In this document: positions 54,501-63,866 of the stretch, in pieces
Layout: each line of letters opens with the position of its first letter
Numbering within the stretch: position 1 is the first letter of the stretch
Assembly (NCBI GenBank): GCA_903929795.1
Contig: CAIYWC010000095.1
Location: forward strand, 16,950-80,949
Direction of reading: 5' to 3'
DNA from: an uncultured Myxococcales bacterium
Lineage (GTDB): Bacteria > Myxococcota_A > UBA9042
DNA: 64,000 nt
Program-made: the position numbers and the translations under genes
Notes under the pieces: generated by a model
What the model saw: only the letters and a program-made list of their open reading frames with translations
Told to the model about the DNA's origin: nothing
The model's database searches: none

Positions 54501-57500
54501 GGAAGGCGCTGTCGTGGGCATCACCTGCGAAACAGGTCGGACGATCACGTCCATCGACTTCGCCAGCTTTGGCAATCCGACCGGCCTGTGCGGCACCTAC
54601 AAAGCCGGCACCTGCGTCGGCGGTTCAACCTTGCAGGCCCTCAAGGCGGCTTGCCTCGGCAAACACAGCTGCTCGGTCACCGCGGCCTCGTCCCTTCTGG
54701 GCGACGGCTGCAGCGGCCAGCCCAAGTCGCTCGACCTTCAGGTCACGTGCATGGGCTCCGGCGGCACGGCGCCCGGCGTTTGCCCGAATGGCCCCGGCGA
54801 CACCAACGACAACGACCCGACCATCAATCCGGCCGGCCAGGAAATCTGCGACAACATCGACAACAACTCCGATGGCCAGGTCGATGAAGGCTGCGACAAG
54901 GACCATGACGGCTTCTGCGACAGCGCGATGATCGTCATCGGCGCGCCGCTGGTCTGCCCGGCGGGCGGCGGCGACTGCAACGACCAGAACGCGGCGATCA
55001 ACCCCGGCGCGCAAGAAGACTGCTCGACGCCGGACGACGACGACTGCGACGGCAACTACAACAACCAGGATGCGCTGGGCTGCAACATCTTCTTCAGCGA
55101 CGCCGACAATGACGGCTACGGCACCAAGTCGTTCAAGTGCTTCTGCGTTCCGGTTGGCCTGTTCAAGGCGAGCAAGACCGCGGATTGCGTGGACAACAAC
55201 TTCGCGATCAATCCCGGCGCGATCGAGGAATGCAACGGCATCGACGACGACTGCGATGGCATCATCGACAACGGCTGCGACGCCGATGGCGACGGCTACT
55301 GCGCGGTTGGCAAGGTCATCACGGCCGGCACCTCCGCTTGCCCCAACGGCGGCGGCGACTGCGACGACACCAACTTCAACGTCAACCCGGGCGAAGTGGA
55401 GATCTGCGGCGACGGCATCGACAACAACTGCAACGGCTCGCAGAACGACGCCGGCGCGTTGCTCTGCCAGACCTTCTACTCGGACGTCGATCAAGACGGC
55501 TACGGCAGCTCGAGCTCGAAGTGCCAGTGCGCTGGCTCCGGCACGTTCACGACGCAGGTCAGCGGCGACTGCAACGACACCGACGCGACGATCAACCCGG
55601 CGGCGCAGGAAATCTGCGACGGCATTGACAACAACTGCACGGCGGGCATCGACGAGAACTGCGACAAGGACCTGGACGGCTACTGCGATGCGTCCAAGCA
55701 GCTGGTCGGCCACCCGGCGGTCTGCCCGCATGGCGGCGGCGACTGCAACGACTACAACGGCGCGATCTACCCGGGCAAGCCGCAGGAAGTCTGCGACAAC
55801 ATTGACGATGACTGCAACGGCGTGATCGACAACGGCTGCGACAAGGATCTGGACGGCTACTGCGACGCGACCTACGCCGTCGTGACGCCGACGCCACCGG
55901 TCTGCTCGAAGGGCGTGAACGACTGCGACGATTATGACAACACCGTCAACCCTGGAGCGCCTGAAGTCTGCGGCAACAACAAGGATGACAACTGCAACGG
56001 CACGCAAAATGACATCGGCGCGGTCAACTGCGCCAACTTCTTCTACGACGGCGATGGCGACAGCTACGGCCTCAACTTGTCCAAGTGCATGTGCGTGTCC
56101 CAGGGCTCCTACACCGCGGCGGCTGGCAACGACTGCGACGACACGAACGCCGCCATTCATCCGAATCAGAACGAAAACTGCGCCACGGCGTTCGACGACA
56201 ACTGCAACGGCAACAACAACGACGAAAACGCCACGGGCTGCACGGTCTTCGCATTCGACGCGGACGTCGACGGCTACGGCCTGACGAGCTTGACCAAGTG
56301 CTACTGCGTCGGCGCCAACTCCTACACCGCGCTTCCGAGTGCGGGCGCGGACTGCAACGACAACAACGCCGCCATCAACCCCGGTGCGACTGAAAAATGC
56401 AATGACATCGACGACAACTGCGTCAACGGCGTCGACGAAGGCTGCAACTCGGACGGCGATAAGTACTGCACCAGCGCGATGACCACCGTCGGCTTCCCGA
56501 ACGTCTGCGCCAATGGCGGCGGCGACTGCAATGACCACAACGCGTTGGTCAACCCGGGCCAGGCCGAAATTTGCGACGGCATTGACAACAACTGCGTGGC
56601 CGGCATCGACGAAGGCTGCGACAAGGACGGCGACCACTGGTGCAATGCCAACATGATCACGGTCGGCACGCCCGGTGTCTGCGTCCTCGGCGGCGGGGAC
56701 TGCGACGACAACAACGTGGGCATCAACCCGGGCATGACCGAGAACTGCGCCACCGCGTTTGACGACAACTGCAACGGCAACACCAACGACATCAATGCGT
56801 TGAGCTGCCACGCGTTTGGCGTCGACATGGACGGCGACACATACTCGGACAAGAACAAGCCGACGACGTGCTACTGCGTCTCCACGGGCGTCAACACCGG
56901 CACCAACGCGGGCGACTGCGACGACCTGAACAACCTCGTCCACCCGGGCCTGCCTGAGCTCTGTGACGGCATCGACAACAACTGCGACGGCACGATCGAC
57001 GAGGGCTGCGACAAGGACGGCGACCACTGGTGCAACTCGCTCATGACGACGATCGGCAAGCCGCCGATCTGCATCCACGGCGGCGGCGACTGCAACGACA
57101 ACAACGCCGCGATCAATCCGGGCGTCAACGAGAACTGCGCAACCGTCGGCGTGGACGACAACTGCAGCGGTGGCTCCAACGACAACGGCGCCACGGGCTG
57201 CACGACGTTCTACTTGGACAACGACGGCGACCACTACGCCGTCAATGTCTCGCAGTGCACGTGCGTCAGCGCCGGCAGCTACACGATCAACCCGCTGACC
57301 GGCGGACTGCTGGGCGACTGCGACGACACCAACGCCAACGTCAACCCGGGCATCAAGGAAGTCTGCGGTGACGGCGTTGACAACAACTGCAACGGTTCGC
57401 AGAACGACGCCAACGCGACGGGCTGCACGGCGTACTATGTCGACGCGGACAAGGACGGCTACGGCCCGACTGCCGGCGGCAGCCAGTGCCAGTGCTTCGC

Positions 57501-60500
57501 GCAGGGCACGTACGTCGCGTCCATCGGCGGCGACTGCAACGACGCGAACGCCAGCGTGAACCCAGGCCAGGCCGAGAAGTGCGACAACCTGGACAACAAC
57601 TGCAACGCGGCCGTGGACGAAGGCTGCGACGGCGACGGCGACCACTGGTGCAACGCCAACATGGTCGTTGTCGGCGCGGTTGGCACCGTGACCATCTGCG
57701 TCAACGGCGGCGGCGACTGCAACGACGCCAACGCGCTGGTTTACCCCGGCCGTCCGGAGATCTGCGACAACGTCGACCAGAACTGCAACGGCACGACCGA
57801 CGAGGGCTGTGACGACGACAAGGACTCGTTCTGCGATGCCACGATGGCCGTGGTTTACGCGGCCAACAACGTCTGCCCGCTGACGACCAACGCCTTGACG
57901 CTGGACTGCAACGACACCAACGCGAACGTCAACCCCAACAAGGCTGAAATCTGCGACGGCATCGACAACAACTGCAACGGCACCGTGGACGAAGGCTGCG
58001 ACAAGGACGGCGACCACTATTGCGACCTCGCGATGCAGACCGTTGGCAATCCGCCGGCGTGCATCTACGGCGGCGGTGACTGCAATGACAACAATGCGGC
58101 CGTCAATCCGGGCGCGACGGAAATCTGCGACGGCGTCGACAACAACTGCGTGGGCGGCGTGGACGAGACGTGCAAGGACACGGACCACGACGGTTTCTGC
58201 ATCGGCGCTGCGCTCGCCGGCTCGGTCGCGTGCCCGAGCGGCGGCAATGACTGCGACGACTCCAACGCCAACGTCCACCCCGGCATCCCGGAGAACTGCG
58301 CGACGCAGTACGACGATAACTGCGACGGCGTGACCAACCCGATCACCAACCTCACCGGCGGCACCCGCTTCTACACGGACGCGGATGGCGACGGCTACGG
58401 CACCGGCGCGGGTCAGGTCAGCTGCTACCAGCTCGGGTCGTACACGGCTTTGGTCAACACCGACTGCGACGACACCAAGCCCTTGATCAACCCCGCCGCG
58501 CTTGAGATCTGCGACGGCGTCGACAACAACTGCAAGCTCGGCGTCGACGAAGGCTGCGACGACGACACGGACGGTTACTGCGACGCGACGATGTTGATGG
58601 CATCGACCGCCCTGTGCACCAACAGCGTCAAGCCGTCGGCGGGCACGACCAAGGCCGGCGACGACTGCGTCGACCAGGGCACCGTGAATGGCGTCACGGC
58701 GTCGTTGCTCAACCCCGGCAAGACCGAGGTCTGCAACAACGCGGACGACAACTGCAATGGCCAGATCGATGAAGGTTGCGACCAGGATCACGACGGCTAC
58801 TGCAACAACGCCATGAGCGTCACCGTCGCTTCGCCTGCCGTCTGCCCGTCAACCACTCTGGTTGGTTCCGGCAATGACTGCAACGACCTGAATGCCCAGG
58901 TGAATCCGGGCGCCACTGAGAACTGCGCCACGGCCTACGACGACAACTGCGACTCGCTCTTGTGCAACGCCGGCCTCCCGAACTGCCTCAATCTGACCGG
59001 CGCAGCGCTGACCACTTGCAACACGTGCATGGCGAACAGCCTGAACGCAGTCAACGCCAACGGGTGCAAGACGTACTTCCTCGACGCGGACAATGATCTC
59101 TATGGCGTCACGGGCAGCGTCCAGTGCCAGTGCATCCCGTCGGTCTCCGCACCGTTCTACCGCGCGCTGGTCGGCGGCGACTGCAATGACGCCAGCAACG
59201 CCATCTTCCCCGGTGCGACGGAAATCTGCGACAACGTGGACAACAACTGCGACGCGTTCCACCAGGTGGACGAAGGCTGCGACGTGGACAAGGACGGCTA
59301 CTGCGTCTTGGGCATCACCGTGACCAACAACACGATTTGCCCGAACCAGGCGACTGGCATCGGCACCGATTGCAACGACACCGACAAGCTGATTCACCCG
59401 GGCGCCGCGGAAATCTGCGACGGTCAGGACAACAACTGCGTCAGCGGCGTCGATGAAAACTGCAACCTGGACGGCGACCTGTACTGCGCGAAGTACATCG
59501 TTGGCTGCACGCCGCAGACCGATCCGAAATGCCTCCAGACCGTCGTCGGCAGACCTTCGATCTGCCCGGGCGGCGCCAGCGGCAGCGGCGGCGACTGCAA
59601 CGACAGCAACACCAACGTCAACCCCGGCATGAACGAGGTCTGCAACGGCACGGACGACAACTGCGACGGGCTGATCGACAACGTTCCGACGGGCACCGGC
59701 ACCCAGTTCTTCTGGGATGGCGACCAGGACGGCGAGCCGATCAACAGCTCCAACTGGCTGTGTTCGGCGTCAGGCTCCTGGAGCTACAACGTGACCTTGC
59801 AGGGCGCCCCCACGGTCTTTGACTGCGACGACAGCGGTTTGACCTGTGGCGCCGCCTGCAAACACACGTTGACCGAGAACCGCTGCGACGGCTACGACAA
59901 CAACTGCAACGGCAGCATCGACGAAGGCTGCGACGTGGACGCCGACCACTACTGTGGCATGGTCGGGTTGACGACGGTGAAGAACAACACGACCGGTTCA
60001 GTCACGTGCAATGGCGTCGTCAGCACCTGCACGACTGGCGCACCTTGCTGGCCGACCATCTGCCCGTGCGGCGGCGGCGACTGCGACGACGTCCTGACCT
60101 CACACGTCATCAACGGCGTGACGACGACCGGTTTGTCGGCCAACCCGGGCAAGCAGGAAGCGTGCGACAACCTGGACAACAACTGCAACGGCCAGACCGA
60201 CGAGCAGGCGAGCACCGCGTGCGCTGGTGTCTTCCCGAACGCGGTGGGCATCTGCAGCGCGGGCGCGTGCACTCAGGGCGGATGCAACACGGGCTATGTG
60301 GACAGCGTTCCCGCGAGCCCGGGCTGCGAGTGCTACGCGATCGACCAATACGAGCCCAACGACGCGTGCGGCTTGTTGGCTAACCAGTCCACGAACCTCG
60401 GGACCTTGTACGACGGCAACGGCACCGGCACCGGCACCGCCGCGGGCAGCGGTACGGCGTTGTCCGTCACGGGCATCGTGGCAAGCACCGCGGACAACGA

Positions 60501-61296
60501 CTGGTTCACGTTCCTCGGCCAGGACTACCCCGATACCTACACCGGTGCGTGCGACCGCTACAACGTGCGTGTCGTGTTCGTCACCGCCGTCGCTGGCGTC
60601 GTGTTCGACGTCTTCCGCGGCGGCTGCCCGCCGGTCAGCAATCCGGTCGGCACAGCGGCGTTCACGACGGCGACCGCTTGGCCCAACGGTCCGGGCGGCG
60701 CGACAGGCGGCACGCAGCCGCTGGTCACGCCCGCGGGCACGTACAACCAGGTCTGCTGCGGCCAGCAGGACTTCAACTGGTACACGTACTTCAAGGACTG
60801 GCGGACGGCGGAGGGCGTGCAGAGCTACGGCCAAGGCCACTACTCGGAATACGGCGAGTGCCCGTGCTCCGTCGGTGACGCGTTCCAGAACGACCAGGGC
60901 TGGGGCAACTGGATGCAGACCAGTTATGCCAACGAATGGGGCCCGTATGGCAAGGGCCGCGGCGCCGTCGCCGCCTTCACCGGCAGCGTCGCCAACAGCA
61001 CCAGCAGCCAGTACTACGACAACACTGCCACTTATGGAAGCGTGGCCATCCCCGGCAACGGTAGCGCCGCGTGGGACTACACCAAGTGCCTGGACGACAG
61101 CGCCCAGTTCTACGTGCACGTGTACCGCACGTCCGGCATCGCGTGCTCGCAGTACCGCTTGGAGATCTCCAATGGCGTGTACACCGCGACCCAAAACGCT
61201 GGCGCGCCTCACGTGGGCCCTTGGACGTACAACATTGGCGCTTCGGGCAATCAGTTTGATGGCACAACGACCAGCGTCTGGCGTGCCGCGCAGTAA
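48553..61296 (+). CDS. Giant multi-domain cysteine- and MopE-repeat lipoprotein
   Basis: 4247 residues. Lipoprotein signal with Cys27 (SMWAC). By residue: CTDC-type Cys repeats 207-575; a choice-of-anchor-like beta domain 577-735; more Cys repeats to 1050; a lectin/MAM-like domain 1052-1215 (FESGTTLHGMGWN); Ig/cadherin-like 1217-1313; an alpha/beta GATase-like domain 1316-1545 (FLVLGVYPDNFVL, AGGGRMYMEGGD); a beta domain to 1700; then about 32 MopE-like repeats (EVCDGVDNNCDGQIDEGCD) to 3890, with a SUEL-type lectin inserted at about 1975-2075; then a C-terminal PPC-like beta region. MopE-like motifs may bind metal. It is likely an adhesin or surface filament, as no catalytic motif is evident. 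Confidence 0.9.
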   Translation: MRNQHVGRASRVALFAVLLVSLSMWACQDPQLETSKDATADLALGVDGEFGVETFALSAPSLTFLLPTTTQNFYYIGTGGTNVIPGNPCQGGFCQTTGESCTDNTQCLPFVQVSVGNYQLGPALGEIHCRVNGGTPYSSNATPVAPYITGYVATHPDMLEIGAIGYTQGLYTLECVLADGTGTELTNPEARAKRAVQIIYDPLDPNGTKCTQDSDCDDGNNCSAELCKTGKCLYTALASCCTDNWFCAPGESCLNPNSANSKCSACTLKTDCDDGVSCTVDACDLTGVKGVCTHVLPVDSCCAGNTKCDDGKPCTIDACDIPSSTCTHTQPAGACCADEECTTADACKLGGCIAFQCRFVINGDKTDCCSDTTNPSCDDKNICTIDSCGNPQQGGWTQCNHAPNPAFPAGTCCQLHSDCIDADGCTQDLCVANQCQHIPVTECCKNVSDCNDGNLCTVDTCPIPAGSLAGQCQHDKTPECCNLQTDCNDQEFCTTDSCNVGLHQCLHVQTGAGCCDQDSQCSDGKLCTADVCVNHSCLFLKDPNNPTCCEPGNTTCNDNNACTIDSCKIQTGCGTTGAELQDVAISGSAPFTANVGTSYQAQSFVPATSGFLTRAVIYMDPGANGTQIQLALYSALPDQGGHIIGTLATQALPDTTGAIQPVSIPLAGQPTVTAGTTYFLVMHGLNPALIEDAYNASTFDVYPAGSSWSGNASLAGPWASTGADLQITTYVAAILPPCDADNNTCQHVNNGVAGCCNTPTDCDDGDCHTLDVCGSNNLCIHKANPLTCSSDLDCDDGNGCTNDSCDLTSGCGVCLHTAATGCCTADAQCDDKNVCTSNTCVNNVCVFPVITQCCLTDADALTICNDNDSCTIDYCQGNTCHHTAPKGGCCKTNSDCFDGNKCTADICDTSNPVGDHFTCKYEVQDPNCTACTVDSTIAGIDCNDNNFCTADYCDAANNCHNNPIGNCCIDKFDCDDHNDCTTEYCTEQHTCVYSDTLSGILLCCKVESQDVDCAFLNTECQKGACVDAGNGNGSTKCVAQAQDVCTVNIGYCQPFESGTTLHGMGWNPMFADQSPPDNWSVQSSGDLGPDNYANFSWTPTKTSYGTCLQSPIIQAAGAQTITIQYDHEFLWNANSTAIKVLGSLDGANANWDTATVIDSVIATNNIGPETLDVKLPSNLTGSNGLRLAFCLSGASTFDVQSFSLDNICIVKGGKPAMVACPVNQMVPFQSKKTIPLKAKDPDVDAILSFQVLEGPSFVTLSSAIYFWLDKSWNSTLTINPISTADVGTHHVKIKVSDGALYSICSFDVTVSYNGGYLVISPPVVPTSFGEAILAGLKATAPTKVVQHVTDINMYPNFGQFEAVFLVLGVYPDNFVLDDASAAKFQTYLAGGGRMYMEGGDTWAYDPPTALHASFKVNGLADGVPEGIAAELLGFSIYRDLTTIVNGQPKVYEFGMAFEGADSDHNFNNNIDSISAKTDIHRTQNMLKSNGVVDSPWVQVGHDDDAGFRTVASSIPFAGVLPGPVSNDQPVAMIARVLSFFNNGFIDCLGDGDCDDQDSCTVDTCNKGECLYAQTCTCSSNQLLTCGSTITVVTGGAGSVSAVKNYGCDTAVFGGKEMDYTFSSPTSRPATLTVTGSTNSAARAFVIRADQTGTCLPGECIAETGSGTKNFAAAANELYFIVVDTPTGTATQLTLQVTCGDPEICNDGIDNNNNGLIDCQDLASCCGDVACVEVCDGVDNNCDGQIDEGCDGDGDGWCNAAMVVVGHPPICPNGSGDCNDTNGAINPGAPELCGNQLDDNCDGLTDAGHNPDPTGCTNYWVDADKDGYGGGSPVCLCVSDATHYVTKGGDCDDANKKVNPGMIEVCGNGVDDNCDGSQNDQNAQGCTDFYLDLDGDGSGANTIGNTGKQCLCVAAGSYSAAGPGDCNDSNAFVHPGATEICNNVDDNCNGLVDEGCDDDHDGYCDATMGYVSIGATSQLCGQGPEGAVVGITCETGRTITSIDFASFGNPTGLCGTYKAGTCVGGSTLQALKAACLGKHSCSVTAASSLLGDGCSGQPKSLDLQVTCMGSGGTAPGVCPNGPGDTNDNDPTINPAGQEICDNIDNNSDGQVDEGCDKDHDGFCDSAMIVIGAPLVCPAGGGDCNDQNAAINPGAQEDCSTPDDDDCDGNYNNQDALGCNIFFSDADNDGYGTKSFKCFCVPVGLFKASKTADCVDNNFAINPGAIEECNGIDDDCDGIIDNGCDADGDGYCAVGKVITAGTSACPNGGGDCDDTNFNVNPGEVEICGDGIDNNCNGSQNDAGALLCQTFYSDVDQDGYGSSSSKCQCAGSGTFTTQVSGDCNDTDATINPAAQEICDGIDNNCTAGIDENCDKDLDGYCDASKQLVGHPAVCPHGGGDCNDYNGAIYPGKPQEVCDNIDDDCNGVIDNGCDKDLDGYCDATYAVVTPTPPVCSKGVNDCDDYDNTVNPGAPEVCGNNKDDNCNGTQNDIGAVNCANFFYDGDGDSYGLNLSKCMCVSQGSYTAAAGNDCDDTNAAIHPNQNENCATAFDDNCNGNNNDENATGCTVFAFDADVDGYGLTSLTKCYCVGANSYTALPSAGADCNDNNAAINPGATEKCNDIDDNCVNGVDEGCNSDGDKYCTSAMTTVGFPNVCANGGGDCNDHNALVNPGQAEICDGIDNNCVAGIDEGCDKDGDHWCNANMITVGTPGVCVLGGGDCDDNNVGINPGMTENCATAFDDNCNGNTNDINALSCHAFGVDMDGDTYSDKNKPTTCYCVSTGVNTGTNAGDCDDLNNLVHPGLPELCDGIDNNCDGTIDEGCDKDGDHWCNSLMTTIGKPPICIHGGGDCNDNNAAINPGVNENCATVGVDDNCSGGSNDNGATGCTTFYLDNDGDHYAVNVSQCTCVSAGSYTINPLTGGLLGDCDDTNANVNPGIKEVCGDGVDNNCNGSQNDANATGCTAYYVDADKDGYGPTAGGSQCQCFAQGTYVASIGGDCNDANASVNPGQAEKCDNLDNNCNAAVDEGCDGDGDHWCNANMVVVGAVGTVTICVNGGGDCNDANALVYPGRPEICDNVDQNCNGTTDEGCDDDKDSFCDATMAVVYAANNVCPLTTNALTLDCNDTNANVNPNKAEICDGIDNNCNGTVDEGCDKDGDHYCDLAMQTVGNPPACIYGGGDCNDNNAAVNPGATEICDGVDNNCVGGVDETCKDTDHDGFCIGAALAGSVACPSGGNDCDDSNANVHPGIPENCATQYDDNCDGVTNPITNLTGGTRFYTDADGDGYGTGAGQVSCYQLGSYTALVNTDCDDTKPLINPAALEICDGVDNNCKLGVDEGCDDDTDGYCDATMLMASTALCTNSVKPSAGTTKAGDDCVDQGTVNGVTASLLNPGKTEVCNNADDNCNGQIDEGCDQDHDGYCNNAMSVTVASPAVCPSTTLVGSGNDCNDLNAQVNPGATENCATAYDDNCDSLLCNAGLPNCLNLTGAALTTCNTCMANSLNAVNANGCKTYFLDADNDLYGVTGSVQCQCIPSVSAPFYRALVGGDCNDASNAIFPGATEICDNVDNNCDAFHQVDEGCDVDKDGYCVLGITVTNNTICPNQATGIGTDCNDTDKLIHPGAAEICDGQDNNCVSGVDENCNLDGDLYCAKYIVGCTPQTDPKCLQTVVGRPSICPGGASGSGGDCNDSNTNVNPGMNEVCNGTDDNCDGLIDNVPTGTGTQFFWDGDQDGEPINSSNWLCSASGSWSYNVTLQGAPTVFDCDDSGLTCGAACKHTLTENRCDGYDNNCNGSIDEGCDVDADHYCGMVGLTTVKNNTTGSVTCNGVVSTCTTGAPCWPTICPCGGGDCDDVLTSHVINGVTTTGLSANPGKQEACDNLDNNCNGQTDEQASTACAGVFPNAVGICSAGACTQGGCNTGYVDSVPASPGCECYAIDQYEPNDACGLLANQSTNLGTLYDGNGTGTGTAAGSGTALSVTGIVASTADNDWFTFLGQDYPDTYTGACDRYNVRVVFVTAVAGVVFDVFRGGCPPVSNPVGTAAFTTATAWPNGPGGATGGTQPLVTPAGTYNQVCCGQQDFNWYTYFKDWRTAEGVQSYGQGHYSEYGECPCSVGDAFQNDQGWGNWMQTSYANEWGPYGKGRGAVAAFTGSVANSTSSQYYDNTATYGSVAIPGNGSAAWDYTKCLDDSAQFYVHVYRTSGIACSQYRLEISNGVYTATQNAGAPHVGPWTYNIGASGNQFDGTTTSVWRAAQ
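54476..54774 (+). other. SUEL-type galactose-binding lectin domain inside the giant protein
   Basis: About 100 residues: QLCGQGPEGAVVGITCETG, ITSIDFASFGNPTGLCGTYK, TLQALKAACLGKHSCSV and LDLQVTCMG match the rhamnose/galactose-binding SUEL lectin family (PF02140), with its conserved Cys pattern. It interrupts one MopE repeat. A carbohydrate ligand is likely, the actual sugar unknown. Confidence 0.75.
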
Positions 61297-61381
61297 GGTA
61301 GTGCAAGCATGACGCGGCGGCCTGTCAGGAACACCTGGCGGGCCGTTCGCGTTTTCGGGTGAAACGAGCGGAGGCACGAGC

Positions 61382-61467
61382 ACCGGGATGGCGGAATCGG
61401 TAGACGCAGGGGACTTAAAATCCTCAGAGCTTCACAGCTTGTACGGGTTCAAGTCCCGTTCCCGGTA
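61382..61467 (+). tRNA. tRNA-Leu (TAA anticodon)
   Basis: Acceptor ACCGGGA pairs with TCCCGGT; anticodon loop CTTAAAA gives UAA; long variable arm AGAGCTTCACAGCTTGT typical of type II tRNAs; T-arm ACGGGTTCAAGTCCCGT; discriminator A. CCA is not encoded. It lies 85 bases after the giant gene and borders mobile-element remains. Confidence 0.93.
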
Positions 61468-62639
61468 CGACTTTTCGAGATTGGGGTAGGGCGCCAAATG
61501 GGCCGGGCTAAGGATTGGGCTAAGGTTCGGGCGTGATCGTGTTTGCGCCATTTGCGGCGACCCAGCTGCTGCCTTGGCCGGCGATCCCTTCGACGAGGCG
61601 CGGCGGGCCTGCCTCAAGGCGGATTGCCACCGGCGCTGGCGGATTTGCCAGTTGCAACCGTTCACACTGCCGCCGACCGTCCAGCCGCACGAATCCCTGC
61701 GAGGTCGGTGTGCGTTTGGATGGTGCCGTGTTGCACGGATACGCGCCCTTGCGGTGCCACTGGCTCGAGTTGAGGCCCGCCGGGAGCAGCCGCGCCCGCA
61801 AGCTTGCGCCAGTAGGCTGTTTCTGCGGGGCGTGCCAGCGTCACGGCGTCCGCAAGAGTCGTCTTGCGCGACGGCAGCCGCCGGTCCGGGCTGGCGGCCG
61901 CGTGCGGTGCGCTCCTCGCGCATTTGCGGGTGTGCACGCCGGCAAGTTCCTGCGCGGCCTTCAACGCGCACGGGTTCGTTGGCGTCGGGAGGCGCGCGAG
62001 CTTCCGCGTGCTGGCTCCAAACGACGTCATGCGACGCGGCCACGGCGAATACCGACGCCGCCGGGCGGCCAAGTGGCGCGGCGGAGCCCATTGGAGCCGT
62101 CGGCCCGACCGGGGGCCGGGCGATGCCAATTGCCATCGCCGGAGAGGTCTGGAGAACCGGTCGGGCCGTTCGTCTCGCGAAGACGGCCAGTTGAAGTTGC
62201 CTGGGATTCGCATCGCGACGACGCGTTGGTTGTATGCCGAGACGGAGCCACCGCGCCAAATGAAGCTGGCTCAGATCGTCGCTTGGCTTGCGCCTTTGAA
62301 GTGGCCGTGGCCAGCTGACGGTTGCGCGCGCGTGGGTCGACTGCACGGTCTACGGCACGCCGGTCAGACAGGTCCGCAGCTCGATCGGCCGCATCTGTTT
62401 GAAGGTCATCGTCTTTTTGCGAGGTTACACGAACGTATCTGCAGCGGGCGGCTGGAAGTCCGCGGGATCAGAGCGAAGATCAGTGCGCGGATGCGCCGCG
62501 GCAGCAGATCTGACCCAAACTCCCCGAACCGCTGAATCGCCAACAACATCGAGAGCTGCCGGTTCGCCGGTACAACGATGACTGCGAACACCATCCCGGG
62601 CGGAACATCCGCCTGGGCCAACCTGACGGCCAGCGTCCG
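61468..62639. other. Unassigned region next to tRNA-Leu (1172 bp)
   Basis: No gene I can support. Open frames on both strands are low-complexity Arg/Ala/Pro shadows of GC-rich sequence; the minus-strand one runs into the tRNA and so is not real. Just after the tRNA is a short direct repeat GGGCTAAGG (twice within about 27 bases). The stretch may be decayed insert DNA, as the next kilobase is a broken transposase. Confidence 0.5.
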
Positions 62640-63506
62640 ATGGAAACCGTGCAGCAAAAGCTCGCGCGTGTCGAGGCGTTCACGGACACGAATTTGCCGC
62701 GGGCGCGCCAGCTCGTGCGGGAACACGCGCGCGATCCCCTGCGATGTGAAAGGCGTTCGTCGTCCGTTTGACGCGTTCAGCCTGACGCTCTTGAGCGGGT
62801 TGTTGTCGGGGCGCAAGTCGCTGCGAGCGGTCGAGGCGCTGTCCAAGGAGCTTGCCCTCGGCCGTGGCAGGCATGGCAACAGCGACGGCGCGTTGACGCA
62901 TCTCCATGAACTGATGGGCGAACATAAGGCGCCGGTGCTTCAGCACAGCGTGCGCGACAAGGGCGGTCGGGGGCAGTTCAGGCCGCCCGGCGCGGCGCAG
63001 TCTTGGGCGGCGGTCGACGGCAAGTGCATGATTTTGCAGCACGGGCGTAAAGCGACCTGGTGGCGAACTTCATGCTGGACGCAGGTCTGTGGTCCAAGGC
63101 TTTGTTTTTAGGCATGGATCAGGCGGGACTCGGCGTGTTCTGTGGGCTAAAGCAGAACAAGCCGGTCCTGCACGCCGAGGTCAAGCCCGTGCTTGGGGAG
63201 CGGCGCAAGAGACCCGCGCTGGACGCGGAAACGCCTTGGGAATCATGCAACAAGCGAGACATCGCGACGGCCAGGAGAAGGTGGAACTGCGCTATTTCGT
63301 TACCAATAGTACGGCCGGCTTTTTGAACGCGACAGGCGCCGGCGTTGGTGCGGCTGCACGGGGGCATCGGCAGTGTCGGCCTTTCGGGGACTGCAACGGA
63401 GGTGTTCGACATGCAGTTTGGCGAGGACGCCGGTGCCTGGTGCACGCAGAACCAGGTGGCGCTCGCGTTGGGTGCGCTGCGGCTGATCGCGCGCAACAGC
63501 GCGTAA
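62640..63506 (+). pseudogene. Frameshifted DDE transposase (IS4/ISAs1-like)
   Basis: Fragments in different frames join into one protein: METVQQKLARVEAFTDTNLP (62640), then RRPFDAFSLTLLSGLLSGRK and GALTHLHELMGEHKAPVLQ, then FMLDAGLWSKALFLGMDQAG and VKPVL (63060), then QEKVELRYFVTNSTAGFLN and finally FDMQFGEDAGAWCTQNQ to a stop at 63504-63506. At least three frameshifts separate them, near 62740, 63050 and 63240, with another near 63360. The ending GEDAG...NQ and YFVTN region is that of IS4/ISAs1-type transposases, often found in Myxococcota. Not functional. Confidence 0.72.
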
Positions 63507-63866
63507 TCGCATGGTAAAGTGCACATGCAGGTGGAGCGCGAACGGGTTGACCGCGTGGCGTGGTCGTGGCGCGAGCTGTTCGAGCCGACGTACCGCTACC
63601 TGGTGATGGTCGGGCGGGCGCTTTTGCCCGGACTGGCTGCGCCACCGAGGCAAGCGGTCGTGACGTGACGAGGAAGAGCGGCATGGCCGAATAGGAACCG
63701 CCTGGAGGATGCCGGCGCAAGGCACTCAATTTCATCCGGATCGGCGATTTTACGGGTGAGATCTGTCAGGCGGATCGGATGCGCGCAGGAATTCGCGGAC
63801 CGCTGCGGGTCACGGGCGCATGGGACGACGAGGATCGATCAGGTCTGATGCGCCGACGCCGGTCCG
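63507..63866. other. Non-coding remnant (360 bp)
   Basis: Between the dead transposase and the next element. A short run MQVERERVDRVAWSWREL continues after the transposase stop and may be its tail or the remains of another gene. Nothing else recognised. Confidence 0.45.

Noticed and set aside
61432..62346. Minus-strand frame ending in YRERDLNPYKL
   Set aside because: The C-terminus is the translated tRNA-Leu; the rest is low complexity.
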